This document shows, piece by piece, positions 54,089-64,000 of a stretch of 64,000 nucleotides of DNA. The notes beneath the pieces were generated by a model. That model ran no database searches and had not been told where the DNA came from. It was given only the letters and a program-made list of their open reading frames with translations. The stretch is from Effrenium voratum. Taxonomy: Eukaryota > Sar > Dinophyceae > Suessiales > Symbiodiniaceae. Position 1 is the first letter of the stretch, and every line of letters starts with the position of its first letter. The stretch covers positions 627,833 to 691,832 of the forward strand of contig CAUJNA010000469.1 of assembly GCA_963377175.1 (NCBI GenBank), given 5' to 3'. A program made the translations under genes and the position numbers.

Positions 54089-54230
54089 AACTCAGCTCAA
54101 CTTCGAAACACGATGCAACCAAGAGATGATGGGGCTTGGGCCTCTTCGAGAAAGGGCTAAGCAAGCAAGCAACGAGTTCATGCCCTGTCCCAAACAGCGA
54201 GCAATGCAGTTACCTCTGGAGCATCCTCTT

Positions 54231-54473
54231 TCAGGGTTGGGCAAAGCCGGGGAGTTTGCCTGCCAGTTCAGCTGCTTGTTTAAACTCACACTCCAGCAAA
54301 TGTTTGACCGTCTCCAAGCACAATGGCGGAACTTGTCTCGTGAGGTCCCTGATGCCCTCATGTTGCGACAAGCCACTTCTTGCTTTGATGCCAGTCATCG
54401 CTGTGGGTTTGATACAAGCATTGGCGGAGCTCGCTGTTCGGGCAATTCGCTGAATTGCTTGCTGCGTCGCCAT
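54231..54473 (-). CDS. Candidate upstream exon
   Basis: An 80-codon frame, ATQQAIQRIARTASSANAC to KLPGFAQP. The + strand has a longer overlapping frame (178 codons) lacking domain or codon bias, so the - strand reading is preferred weakly. Confidence 0.25.
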   Translation of the reverse strand: MATQQAIQRIARTASSANACIKPTAMTGIKARSGLSQHEGIRDLTRQVPPLCLETVKHLLECEFKQAAELAGKLPGFAQP

Positions 54474-54604
54474 TTGGTCGCCTTTTGGTTGCGGTGTGTC
54501 TGCTCTTCAGACTCCCAGCTTTTTCTTTACCACCAACATGGTCCAAACCCAAAAAGTGACTAAAGTCGAGTCCAAAAACTGAACTGAAGTCGTATGCCTG
54601 CTAG

Positions 54605-54840
54605 TTGGTTTCCCTGAGCGTGGACCGTGAAGGTCCTGAATCATCTGCGCCACCTGCGGATCCCTCGCTGGCAGCTGTGGCGACGGAGACCGCAGCGGCG
54701 AGCGAGGCGCCATCAGTGGCACCACCACGGGCGACGGCTGTCGCCAGCAGCCAGGCCAGCAACTGGCGGCGCCTGGCATACCAAAAGCGGTTTGTGGGAG
54801 TTGGCAGGCTTGAAAGACAGAGACTTCCACCGGCTGCCTT
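54605..54840 (+). CDS. Candidate exon interrupted downstream by a MITE
   Basis: The frame contains GPESSAPPADPSLAAVATET, ASEAPSVAPPRATAVASSQ and SNWRRLAYQKRFVGVGRL, an Ala/Pro/Ser-rich stretch then a basic segment, strongly G/C-rich at codon position three. The MITE at 54,853 lies 12 bp past this segment. Unknown family. Confidence 0.28.
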
Positions 54841-54852
54841 TTCGGAGTACTA

Positions 54853-54973
54853 CTGTGGATGGACGAAATCCTGTACCACCTAAGAAACCCTGGAAGAATG
54901 ATTGCCCTATAAATACCAACGAACAATGATTTCCGGTGGTTTCAAAGTGGTGCAGGATTTCGTCGATCCACAG
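54853..54973. mobile_element. TA-type MITE (copy 2) with TA target duplication
   Basis: 121 bp between TA dinucleotides (54,851-54,852 and 54,974-54,975). The ends CTGTGGATGGACGAAATCC and GGATTTCGTCGATCCACAG are inverted repeats with one mismatch, extended by TG(C)ACCAC. The interior ACCACCTAAGAAACCCTGG, ATTGCCCT and AATACCAACGAACAATG matches the copy at 43,725. TIR plus TA duplication indicate a Tc1/mariner-type non-autonomous element. Confidence 0.88.
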
Positions 54974-54975
54974 TA

Positions 54976-55835
54976 GCCAAATTCCCCAACCGTCCCTGAT
55001 TCTGCGAGTGACCGCAACGCAACTACCACAGTACCAAGGTGAAAAGGTGCCAAGCGCTCAAGAGCACGCCTTGGGCGCATGCTATTCTCCCCCCATAGCC
55101 ATGCATGGCAAAAGGCATGCATCTCAGAAGGAACAATTCAAGCGTAGGGCACTTTCCGCTAGGCAGCATCCAATGCGCGGACACATGTCCATTCTTTACA
55201 AGCGGCCGTGCTTGTGGGCGGGGCACGGGCACAGAAACCATTCAAGTGTGGCCGGGATGCAACTCCTGCGGCTGCTGATTCCCTCTGTGCGTGGCCGACA
55301 CTGATGACAGAACAGTTACTGACATTCGGCCGGGGTCCCCCAAGTCCTTGCATGCATTACACCTGAATTGCGCGATTCCAACATGGGTTCCCAACATGCA
55401 ACAACAGCTGCCGGCAAAGCATCAGTGCCGGCAGTTCAGCTCATGATGAAAAACGGTACGCAAAATGGAACCCTGGCAAATGGAACCAAGGACTAGCACC
55501 TGCGGTCCCCTGGTGGTTTCATTTTGACCCATGCCCACATAAGCAACCTATGCCCTAAGCCACACCTGTCGCGAAGTAGGCGTTCGGCTGCGGCCAAAGC
55601 AGGTGAGGAAGCTGCTGCTGCCTAAGCTGATGGCAGAGTCAAGTTCAACTTCTCGAAGGGCTTGGCTACAGGAAAATCTACAGGAAATGGCCCCGAAACA
55701 CCCTGAGTAGGCTGTTTTGCTGTACAATTTCCTGTAACCAAACCCTTTGAACTTCTGTTCCACCTCCACACTCGCAGAACGGAGAGCCATAATCTATGTT
55801 GGGCTGAGGATCACTTTTGACTGTTGTTTTTGATA
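54976..55835. other. Spacer; fragment of the TGGGTCAAAA family
   Basis: 55,450-55,540 has AAAATGGAACCCTGGCAAATG and CATTTTGACCCATGCCCAC, resembling 9150-9210 and 8325-8350. No gene is supported. Confidence 0.4.
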
Positions 55836-55839
55836 TTGG

Positions 55840-56122
55840 CCGAACCAACCACACACAAACCAACCACACAAACTAACCACGTAAACCAACCACACAAACT
55901 CACCACGTAAACCAACCACGCAAACCAACCGCACAAACCAACCATGTAAACCAACAACGAACACCGACCACGTAAACCAACCACACAAACCAACGCCGCA
56001 AACAAACCAACAAACAACCAGACAAAAAAAAAAAACAAGCTAACGACAAACCAACCAACACAGACAGACAGATGGACAGACAGACAGCTAGACAAACACG
56101 CAGAGAAACACAAAAACAGCGA

Positions 56123-56154
<32 letters not shown>

Positions 56155-56226
56155 CGCACGCAAGCACGCAAGCAAGCAAGCAAGCAAGCAAGCAAACAAG
56201 CAAAGTACAGCAGCAAGCAAAGCACA
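55840..56226. repeat. AACC-rich tract and GCAA microsatellite
   Basis: AACCAACCACACAAAC-type low complexity (55,850-56,060) leads via GACAGACAGA to GCAA/GCAC units (56,126-56,222). Open frames here are repeat-derived. Confidence 0.93.
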
Positions 56227-56399
56227 GCAACATCGTGCGTTATTTGCGACCCGGTCATTTGGTCAAAGCGGCCCGTTTCTTCTAAGATCACCCGTCCGCA
56301 TTCCAGTGGCCCTTGGGCCCGTCCAAGAAGAAGCGTTTAATGGCTGCTTGACTTTGATGCTACCCTTGCCGAGGCGAAAAAAGGCTGCAGCATGTTGCC

Positions 56400-56480
56400 T
56401 TGTTGCCTTGGTTGACGTTGGAAGGGGAGCAAAAACTGAAATCTTAGCAGCCAAGTGGGGATTTCCCACTGAACCACGAT
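56400..56480 (+). repeat. GTTGACGTTGGAAGGGG dispersed repeat (copy 1)
   Basis: CTTGGTTGACGTTGGAAGG then GGAGCAAAAA, TTAGCAG, AGTGGGGATTT and CACTGAACCAC recurs at 63,926-63,999. Its reverse complement contains TTGCTCCCC, GCTAA and GGTTCAGTGGGAAATCCCC, modules also found in the TGCTAAAAG family in another order. Confidence 0.7.
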
Positions 56481-56484
56481 AAGC

Positions 56485-56745
56485 AAAAATGCAAAATGCT
56501 TCCCAACAACAACCATGTTGCAGCGCGCAAACAGACAATTGTTCTGAGCAAACGTGCATCCAATAGTGCAATAGCTCGGATTCCGCGGATTCAGGAAACG
56601 CATTCGTGCGTCACTGCATATGCTGGTAACATGACCTTCCGAAAGCGGGGCCCCGCACGCAACAAGCTGGACAATGGGAAGCTTTTGGCAAGGAACCAAG
56701 GAGATGTGTGGCGACCTTTCTTTCCTAAGGGACCTGCTGCAAAAA
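56485..56745. other. Spacer, nothing recognised
   Basis: Open frames without domains. Confidence 0.3.
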
Positions 56746-56747
56746 CG

Positions 56748-56861
56748 TGCTTCCATTTGGTTAATACCCCCGGAAAAACTAAAAATATATTTCCAGTAGT
56801 GATAAATTCCTTTCAACACCAACAAGGGAAAGTAACACATATTCTTAAGCAAATGGAAGCA
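56748..56861. mobile_element. MITE-like element, TTCCATTTGCTTAAG ends (copy 4)
   Basis: The best copy of the family: TGCTTCCATTTGGTTAA at the left and TTAAGCAAATGGAAGCA at the right are inverted repeats with one mismatch. The interior has CCCCCGGAAAAACTAAAA, TTTCCAGTAGTGATAAATTCC and CAACAAGGGAAAGTAACA. About 114 bp, non-coding. Confidence 0.75.
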
Positions 56862-56864
56862 TGT

Positions 56865-57390
56865 ACAGCTTGTTCCCGCCGCGGCGCTGCAGCTGGGCCT
56901 GCATCTGGTAGTGCTGCCATCCCTCCGCAGTGGCATACCTTGCAACAGCTCGAAGGTTGGATTCTGCAATCTCGTCACCCATCGTTCTCTACAGAAACCA
57001 TCTATTGTCCAGGGGTTTGGCCAATTTTTCGTGGAGAATGATGCCTAAAGAGAATGGGGAAGGTACAGCTAAAAGAGCACATGCGCGGGTCGTGCCTTAT
57101 TCACCATCCGTGCGCTGGCGCCGAGCGCCGAGCGCGCGTTTCACTCTCCCAAGGAGAACGGTTGGCAACCAGGCAGTGTTTACACAAGGTGACCGTACTC
57201 GGGAAAATTCCTAGCCCCGGCCCGGTTTGTGGCCTGGTTTGCGGCTGTTGGGACATGCTGGCACGCCCTTTGGGTTCCAAAGTCAAGGGGCTGTGCCATT
57301 CGCGTCACATGGCACACAAAGGGTTGTCTGGCGAACCTCACGGAAGGTCGCCAGGCTTGAGAGCTTGGCTCTGTGGCTGCTCGGTGTTGG
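56865..57390. other. Spacer, no supported gene
   Basis: The + strand is open for 201 codons (57,054-57,659) but without domain. The exon candidate on the - strand at 57.4 kb overlaps its end. Confidence 0.3.
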
Positions 57391-57396
57391 CTTCTT

Positions 57397-57560
57397 CTAG
57401 CTGGTGGGATATGCGATCTGTGGCTGTCGTGCAAGCAGTCTCTTGTATCGGTTCTTCAGTGCTTCCATTCTTTGCACAGAACGTCTGCTTGCTACAGCCC
57501 TGTGCATCGCTCTCCCAGAGGCGACGGTGCATTTCTCCAATCTCAGGTGGGAGCAGGACC
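57397..57560 (-). CDS. Candidate terminal exon, basic C-terminus
   Basis: After GTGAGAG|G (about 57,560) the - strand reads SCSHLRLEKCTVASGRAMH, RAVASRRSVQRMEALKNRY and KRLLARQPQIAYPTS, ending in TAG at 57,399-57,397. Basic helical character and the AG|G context support coding. The opposite strand is also open, which lowers confidence. Confidence 0.35.
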
Positions 57561-57564
57561 TCTC

Positions 57565-58205
57565 ACAAACATGTGTTGCTTATCGGTCGCCTTCTTGGAG
57601 AAGTGGCCACCAGCAGTGAAACACGGGCCTACCCGCTGAGCCAAGTGTTGCGGAAATAGGCATTGCACGCCGCCGGCGCTAGCATCGTCAGCCCACATTC
57701 AACCATGTCACATTTGACATTTGGGTGCTCAAGCTGCCGTGTCAGAAAGCTGCTGCTGCCCAAGTCAGTGGGTTCAGCCGTCCAGACGTTTGGGGTCAAT
57801 GGTCTGCCTCAGAACCTGACCCGAGACTTGAGCAAACGGCACCAGCCATCGCAATCCTGGTAGGAACAAATAGATGGGCAACCCAAGGCAAAAAGGAAGC
57901 CTCTTTTTCTTAGAGTCTCCGCGTCGGCCACGCATCGTAAACCAATTCTCCAAGGGTTGGAGGGACCGGCATTCAAGATGGCCTCCTGGTCACTCCATTT
58001 CTCATTCCCCTCAAAGCCAGCAAGTGCAAGCGCAAGCGATGGAGTCTGGCCATCTTTTTCCTCGAAAAACCTCGGCTCGCGTGTGGCTCAGCGCTTCCAC
58101 GCGTGCACCGCGTCCACGAAGGCCTGGACCAGCTCCGGGCCTGGAAAAACCGCCGGCGGCTTTTATGGGAAATGGAACTTTCTAGGGGTAGCTTCCAATT
58201 CCATT
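57565..58205. other. Spacer, no supported gene
   Basis: Short open frames only. It precedes the 90-bp minisatellite. Confidence 0.3.
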
Positions 58206-58210
58206 CCTTC

Positions 58211-59386
58211 CAGGGATCCTTCTTAGAAAACCACCAAAAACCCTGGGGAAACAGCTGGCTATTGAAAAGAACGATGGTTGAAAAGAATGGGGAATCAACC
58301 CCTACATCCTTCTTAGAAAACCACCAAAAACCCTGGGGAAACAGCTGGCTATTGAAAAGAACGATGGTTGAAAAGAATGGGGAATCAACCCCTACATCCT
58401 TCTAGAAAACCACCAAAAACCCTGGGGAAACAGCTGGCTATTGAAAAGAACGATGATTGAAAAGAATGGGGAATCAACCCCTACATCCTTCTTCAAAAAC
58501 CACCAAAAACCTTGGGGAAACAGCTGGCTATTGAAAAGAACGATGGTTGAAAAGAATGGGGAATCAACCCCTACATCCTTCTTAGAAAACCACCAAAAAC
58601 CCTGGGGAAACAGCTGGCTATTGAAAAGAACGATGGTTGAAAAGAATGGGGAATCAACCCCTACATCCTTGATAGAAAACCACCAAAAACCCTGGGGAAA
58701 CAGCTGGCTATTGAAAAGAACGATGATTGAAAAGAATGGGGAATCAACCCCTACATCCTTCTTCAAAAACCACCAAAAACCTTGGGGAAACAGCTGGCTA
58801 TTGAAAAGAACGATGGTTGAAAAGAATGGGGAATCAACCCCTACATCCTTCTTAGAAAACCACCAAAAACCCTGGGGAAACAGCTGGCTATTGAAAAGAA
58901 CGATGGTTGAAAAGAATGGGGAATCAACCCCTACATCCTGATAGAAAACTACCAAAAACCCTGGGGAAACAGCTGGCTATTGAAAAGAACGATGGTTGAA
59001 AAGAATGGGGAATCAACCCCTACATCCTTCTTAGAAAACCACCAAAAACCTTGGGGAAACAGCTGGCTATTGAAAAGAACGATGGTTGAAAAGAATGGGG
59101 AATCAACCCCTACATCCTTCTTAGAAAACCACCAAAAACCCTGGGGAAACAGCTGGCTATTGAAAAGAACGATGATTGAAAAGAATGGGGAATCAACCCC
59201 TACATCCTTCTTCGAAAACCACCAAAAACCCTGGGGAAACAGCTGGCTATTGAAAAGAACGATGGTTGAAAAGAATGGGGAATCAACCCCTACATCCTTC
59301 TTAGAAAACCACCAACAACCCTGGGGAAACAGCTGGCTATTGAAAAGAACGATGGTTGAAAAGAATGGGGAATCAACCCCTACAAA
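58211..59386. repeat. 90-bp minisatellite, 13 units, with 270-bp higher order
   Basis: Units contain CACCAAAAACCCTGGGGAAA, CAGCTGGCTATTGAAAAGA, ACGATGGTTGAAAAGAATGG and GGAATCAACCCCTACATCC, repeating every 90 bp (two units are 89 bp). Units carrying CTTCAAAAAC+CCTTGG, CTTAGAAAAC, and GATAGAAAAC recur in that order (units 4-6 and 7-9), giving a 270-bp higher-order period. Both strands stay open, with a 30-residue period (NHQKPWGNSWLLKRTMVEKN on +, VDSPFFSTIVLFNSQLFPQG on -). The 89-bp units break the frame, and no start, splice site or domain supports translation. Confidence 0.95.
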
Positions 59387-59389
59387 CTT

Positions 59390-60440
59390 GGCGCACGGAC
59401 TCAACGGAGAAGCCCCGAAGTGAACTGGAAGATAAGCACTGGAAGTGAATGCAGGCAAGAGATGGCTAGAGTCTTCAAAAGACTCTGGACATGAGCGAAT
59501 CCCATTTTGTCCACTTCCAGGAGCGCTGGCATTTAACCTGACCCACAGATCCGAGTTCTCAATCAACTCTGCGAGGTCGGTATAAACTGTGCAAACTGGG
59601 ACCCGAAACAACTAGCAGCATGGATCACGTCACAGACCTAGAGGGTGATGGCACTAACACTTCCCAAGATGTTGCCAAAGACACCGGACCTAGACACCTG
59701 CCTACCAAGCCAAGGAATCGCACGCCAGGAGCAACGGCAACTATAGAATCTATAGAAGTCGATGAAAACTCCATGCAACCCCGACATTGATAAAATGTTG
59801 ATGCGTCGTTGGGGAACGCAACACGCAATTCATTCCAAATCCCTTTTTTCTCAGTTCGGCCTTGTGAAAGCCTGTCCCATCCATAAGGCACAAATAGCAT
59901 AGTACCTGTGGCAGGTTTCTTTGGGGTCTCTTCAAGGCTTCCCTCAAGGGATGATATTTGTGCGGCATGCGCGCATCTTTACAAACCGACTCATTGCCCT
60001 GCAGGTTCTTTCAAACAGCGCACGTAGGCCGCAGGAATGCGGCGGAAGGACTGGCGTGTGTCAACATGGGGGGGGCCCCTCAGCCGTAGTGGAAACCACA
60101 ACCATCTGGCAGAACTCTTGCATAGATCTGCAAATGTTTTGCTTTTTTGACTCCAAAAGCTGAATTGAGAATGGGATCTCCAAGTAAAGGACCTTTATCA
60201 TGGTGACGTTCTACCCCCAGAGGTCGCTATAGAATAGGCAAATAGATGCGAGATGATCAGAATGTCGACCCAGGATTCATAAACCTGTCCCATCTTTAGG
60301 GGGTGTTCCCTCCAAAAGTGGTCTGAACCCCCACTCAAAGAGAACCCCGTTTTATCAAAAACCGGAATTTCTCCTTAGATCCGGCGGGTTAACACCACCC
60401 AGTCAACCTCCTGCATCCCACCACCTGACCATCTGACCAC
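59390..60440. other. Spacer, no supported gene
   Basis: A - frame runs out of the minisatellite to 59,611 with 75 non-repeat residues at its start (MFRVPVCTVYTDLAELIEN); no domain. The rest has nothing recognised. Confidence 0.3.
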
Positions 60441-60449
60441 TTGACCCAC

Positions 60450-60605
60450 TCGGAACGGACCGTGGCCTTTGGCCCAAGCCAAACCCTGCCAGGTCGGGAG
60501 CCAGGGCCGCCCGGCGCTCTTGGCCATTGAGGCCCTCCCCGAGGTTGGCGATGAGCCTGGCGGCCCGAGAAGTCCAGAGGGAAAGACGTGTGGGCCACAG
60601 TTCGG
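60450..60605 (+). CDS. Weak exon candidate, cut by a dispersed repeat
   Basis: G/C-rich frame with GSQGRPALLAIEALPEVGD then EPGGPRSPEGKTCGPQ. A copy of the TGCTAAAAG repeat begins at about 60,601. The other strand is open too. Low support. Confidence 0.2.
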
Positions 60606-60820
60606 TTGCGAAATCTGCTCCCCTGCTAAAAGGTTTAGTATCATTATTATTACTATTATTACTATTATTACTATTATTATTAGTATTATTATTAATTTAT
60701 TATTATTATTATTTTGATTATTATTATTTATATCTTTTGAAACTTTGAGCGGTTCAATGGAAAACCATGAGTTGGCAAAAAGTGAAAGTCATAACATCCA
60801 AGCAAAATGCAAAGGAAAAT
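60601..60820. repeat. TGCTAAAAG dispersed repeat (copy 3) with internal TTA microsatellite
   Basis: TTCGGTTGCG, TCTGCTCCCCTGCTAAAAG on the left and GGTTCAATGGAAAACCATG, GGCAAAAAGTGAAAG and CATAACATCCAAGCAAAATG on the right match copies 1 and 2. Between them (60,641-60,732) a TTA/ATT trinucleotide array has expanded. Confidence 0.78.
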
Positions 60821-60824
60821 AAGA

Positions 60825-61360
60825 ACTGGTCATATACGTGCTGCCTAATTAATTGCAGCAAACATGTGTGAAATCTGGTTTCATTCACGCTCAGACTATT
60901 GGTTCAAACCAAGCAGCCCTTGGCTCGAGCCACAACAAATGTGGCGACGAACGGTTTCGATGTACTTGTTCACACTCAGACTCCTGGCGCAACCACCTCA
61001 AGCACGTACATACCACAAATCCACCAACAAGTCAATATCCGTTGCATAATTCTTGGTTCAAACAAAGTCCGCCACCCTTTTTAAGCAAAGTCATATCAAT
61101 TCAAAACGCCCTAGAAGCCCTGCTATGTCCTCCAGTAGAGCGGTTAGAATAAGGGTACCCCTTTTTTGTGTAGTCTATTTTAGTAGGGGAACCCTCCCCA
61201 CAAAAAGGGTAAAAGGGCACTACTGGGGGACCTAGCCTGGTAGCCCATTGCAAGCCTGGGCCCTTTTGGCGGCAGCTTTTTGAGCATCACCTCCACCTCC
61301 CGCTGGACCTTAAGCGGGGCTGGGAATTGACGTGCTGCCGGTGGAGAAAAACATTACGTG
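60825..61360. other. Spacer, no supported gene
   Basis: TTGGTTCAAACCAAG (60,899) and TTGGTTCAAACAAAG (61,052) are a short direct repeat. Otherwise nothing is seen. Confidence 0.35.
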
Positions 61361-61371
61361 GCCCATGTGGA

Positions 61372-61650
61372 TCAGTCATTTTTCCCCAACAGCTGAAAGC
61401 TTTGGGGTCTCAGCCCAGATAGGCTCCGGGGTGGTCCGGGACGGCCCTGAGGTAAGGTTCCACAAGGGTTCCACCAGGGTTCCACAAGGTGCAAGGACTG
61501 CGGTGGGGCGAGCACTACAAAGAACACCGCATGCAGTTAGGGAATCACCTGAGCTTATTCAAAGTCCTTGTTTTGGGGTGTCTAAAAGGAAACCAACAGG
61601 AACACCACCAAATTGGAGGTGCCCCTATTTTAAGACACGCCCAAGTCATG
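61372..61650 (-). repeat. Dispersed repeat, inverted partner of 51,418-51,602, plus partner of 2900-2992
   Basis: 61,372-61,552 is the reverse complement of the repeat at 51,418. Right next to it, 61,560-61,650 matches 2900-2992 in direct orientation. The two may be parts of one larger dispersed element, of which this is the longest copy seen. Confidence 0.65.
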
Positions 61651-61654
61651 CCTC

Positions 61655-63920
61655 ACTTGCCCAAGCGGCTGTTGAGTGACATATTTGTTAACGTCCATTG
61701 AATCCCCGGGCTGAAACTTCTTTTGGCACATGCATGGCAATTGGCGGCAAACCACCTTTGCTATCCTCGGCCCTTTCCTTTGTCCACTTGGGGTTTCTGA
61801 GATGGCGATCGCCACCTATCGGCTGCTTTCCTACAGTTCTGCCACCTCTTGGCCTTCTTATTTCATTCACTCGCAGTCATCCCCAGAGGCTGGCCACCAG
61901 GCCTTTGCAAGAACTCACAAGGGATCCATGCCCTCGTCATCCCCCCTATAGCCAAGTCCCATAAAAAAAAGCAGATTCGCGGCTAGTGCAAAGAAACTCT
62001 GTGGCCTGTGAAGAGCACATGCTTCTTCATGAGCTTGTCTCATTTATATGCATATGCAAACCTTCTAGCAAATGCAAACCCATGCTTGGCTCAGAGTAGC
62101 TCGTTGTTTTGGCAGCATGCGTGCCTTTTTCATTGGCGCTCTCGCACAAAAGGTCTGATCCGGGTGAGTCCGGGCCAGACCAAAGCCCTGATCCCAAGCG
62201 GACCCAAATCCGTCCAGCGAGAAACTGAGCGGCGTGTGCCCACCGTTTACCCCTCGGCCAGCTTCGCCGTCTCGGCTCCTTGCGGCTGCTTGGCCTGGTG
62301 ACTGGGACCCAAAGGCTGAGACATCCAGAAGACATACTTGAGGCGAATGTCACTGAAGCCCGGTGGTTCTGGTAGAGTCATCTGATGTCATCTGTTGACC
62401 AAATTTTGAGTGGGAACCTACCAAACAGAGTCCACTGAACACCTGGCAAATTGTGTCTGAAGTGGTTGGCCGAGCGCGGTGTTCCGCAGATTTCGGTTCA
62501 GCGGCCCAGGGCAGGGCGCGAGCTTCAAGCCGTGGCTTCTTACACCCCGGGCGGCCGAAAGACGGGGAGCCTCCCATCCCATGGGGTCTCGCTGGGGTCA
62601 GAATTTTGGCGGTTTCCGGGGGTTATCAAAGTCAGAAAATGGGGTTGTTTCCCTTTAACCCACCACTTAGCGGGTGACTTTGACCATGACAACACAATGA
62701 GGCCAGTCTTGGGGCCTAGAATCCTGGCATACGGCTGAAATGGGGAGCTTCGGGCAATGATGCACCTCAAGTCCACTTGCTTTGAATGACCCCGGCCAGG
62801 TTCCCAATCGGGAGGCCTCACCCGGCACTGCGGCACTCACTCATCATCACTATTGTCCAACCTGTTGGCGCGAGCAAACTGAAGCCGTTGAGCCGCTCCA
62901 CACACGTGCCGTCAAAATGACCCCGCAATGAACTGCAACAGCAGTGTCTCCTATATGATTGTAGCCCTTGCCTCCTGACATAAGCTTGTCTTGACATGGC
63001 TTGACACGTCTCCCCACATGGCCGGTTCAAGTTGAGAGTCCGGGACGTCGGGCAAGCCCCGGCCAACGATCCCAAGGCAAAGGATGCTAGCTCAACCGGT
63101 TGCTTGGTCCGTCACAACCCCCCTGCCCCCCCGCCGTTTGCAAGCACTCGGGGTGATTGCCCCAACAAGCCTAGATAGCTTCATCCAATGGCCTCTCGTG
63201 GTGAAATTCTGTCCAATGGCAATGGAACATGTGGTGGTGCCACAATTTTAGCACGGAGCAACCCTTTAAGTGCACCGAGGCCATACGAGTTTTGCTTATA
63301 CAGGCCACCGTACAGAACCCTTGCACAGTCCGCGAGATGTTTGAATGCTGCTCCAAGAATCGGCGAAGCAAGGGGCCGGAGGTGCTTTGTTCTTCAAGGC
63401 ATCCATAAACATCAGACATGCTTCAAGCAAATACCCCCTCAAGCATGTAAGGCAGCTGGTAAAGGTGCCGGGGCAGGTGATCAAATCAGCCAAGCAGCCG
63501 AACGGAGTTCACCCCTTGGTCAATCTCCCCGCCACCTCGCCAGGAGGCCCTCTTCTTCTTGGCCATCTCTTTTCGGAAGCCTGAGCCGCGCTTCTGACCG
63601 GCCCCCGGGTGCCGGGGTCGCAAAACCGAGTTTGGGGTAGAGGGAGAGGCCACACGTTGATCGGTTGGTCTGCTTACCCTCCGGGAGGAGATTGCGTGGC
63701 GACGAGAAGCATGTCCAAATGTGATATTTGTTCAACCGCCAAACCAAACATCTAAACCTTTCCCATCGCCAGCACTCTAGTTGCAAAGAGTTTGGCAAGC
63801 TGCTACCAGTGGGCCACAAATGTGAACCGACCAAAAGGAGAAATCGAGAAAGGCGGGCTGTTCCCAGACCCCCTGCTGAGTACAAAGCTGCTACCAAACG
63901 GTTGACCCAAGAATGCCACG
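61655..63920. other. Spacer, no supported gene
   Basis: Open frames up to 156 codons on both strands, none with a domain, and no tandem repeat. Confidence 0.3.
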
Positions 63921-63925
63921 GGCGT

Positions 63926-63999
63926 CTTGGTTGACGTTGGAAGGGGAGCAAAAAAATGTTTTTTAGCAGTTCAGTGGGGATTTTAATCACTAAACCACA
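63926..63999 (+). repeat. GTTGACGTTGGAAGGGG dispersed repeat (copy 2)
   Basis: Same modules as 56,400-56,480: CTTGGTTGACGTTGGAAGG, GGAGCAAAAAAA, TTTAGCAG, CAGTGGGGATTT and CACTAAACCAC. It may continue past the window edge. Confidence 0.7.
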
Positions 64000-64000
64000 A

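Noticed and set aside
58392..59611. Protein-like frames of 187-220 codons on both strands
   Set aside because: They come from the 90-bp minisatellite. Two 89-bp units break the frame, and sense and antisense are equally open.

Overview
This window looks like nuclear DNA of a dinoflagellate, probably Symbiodiniaceae-like. The evidence is retroelement proteins of types known from dinoflagellate genomes (a LINE with a GEAANPGP segment before its endonuclease, and retroelements carrying cytosine methyltransferases), short coding pieces bounded by AG|G acceptors, a TTTAGGG-like tract, very abundant mini- and microsatellites, and almost no long intact host gene. There is no bacterial, organellar or viral gene organisation. 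The call is by inspection only; no database search was run.

Layout. 1-1.6 kb: 3' end of a decayed LINE (RT tail plus RNase H, + strand). 2-9.7 kb: repeat-rich spacer with a CTTT microsatellite, a 42-bp minisatellite (5.3-6.25 kb), short direct repeats and small dispersed elements. 9.7-12.84 kb: a satellite built of 161-bp higher-order units. 13-24.5 kb: spacer with candidate exons, among them a phase-consistent coiled-coil gene end (19.1-20.35 kb, - strand), a CCAGT/CCATCCAAT satellite (20.8-21.55 kb) and MITE-like elements.

24.57-42.80 kb is the core of the window, a three-level nest transcribed from the - strand. Two head-to-tail units of a tyrosine-recombinase (YR) retroelement share the same ends. 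Unit 2 (37.6-42.8 kb) is the longer copy, reading 5' to 3' tyrosine recombinase, Cys/His knuckle, C5-methyltransferase-like domain, reverse transcriptase, RNase H. Unit 1 is a short deletion derivative, split by a 12.4-kb LINE (25,014-37,436) with a 10-bp target-site duplication and a poly(A) tail. The LINE itself starts with a second, different C5 cytosine methyltransferase, followed by repeated beta-grasp-like modules, an ORF1 region with a coiled coil, APE endonuclease, RT, zinc knuckle and RNase H. Its RT is interrupted by a DDE transposase gene of the pogo/Tigger (DDE_1) type. All of these carry frameshifts and are probably inactive.

42.8-64 kb: spacer with further MITE copies, a second RNase H remnant (49.1-49.6 kb), several candidate exons, a 90-bp minisatellite open in both strands (58.2-59.4 kb), and dispersed repeat families shared with the left half. 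Host gene content is limited to short exon candidates that need transcript data.
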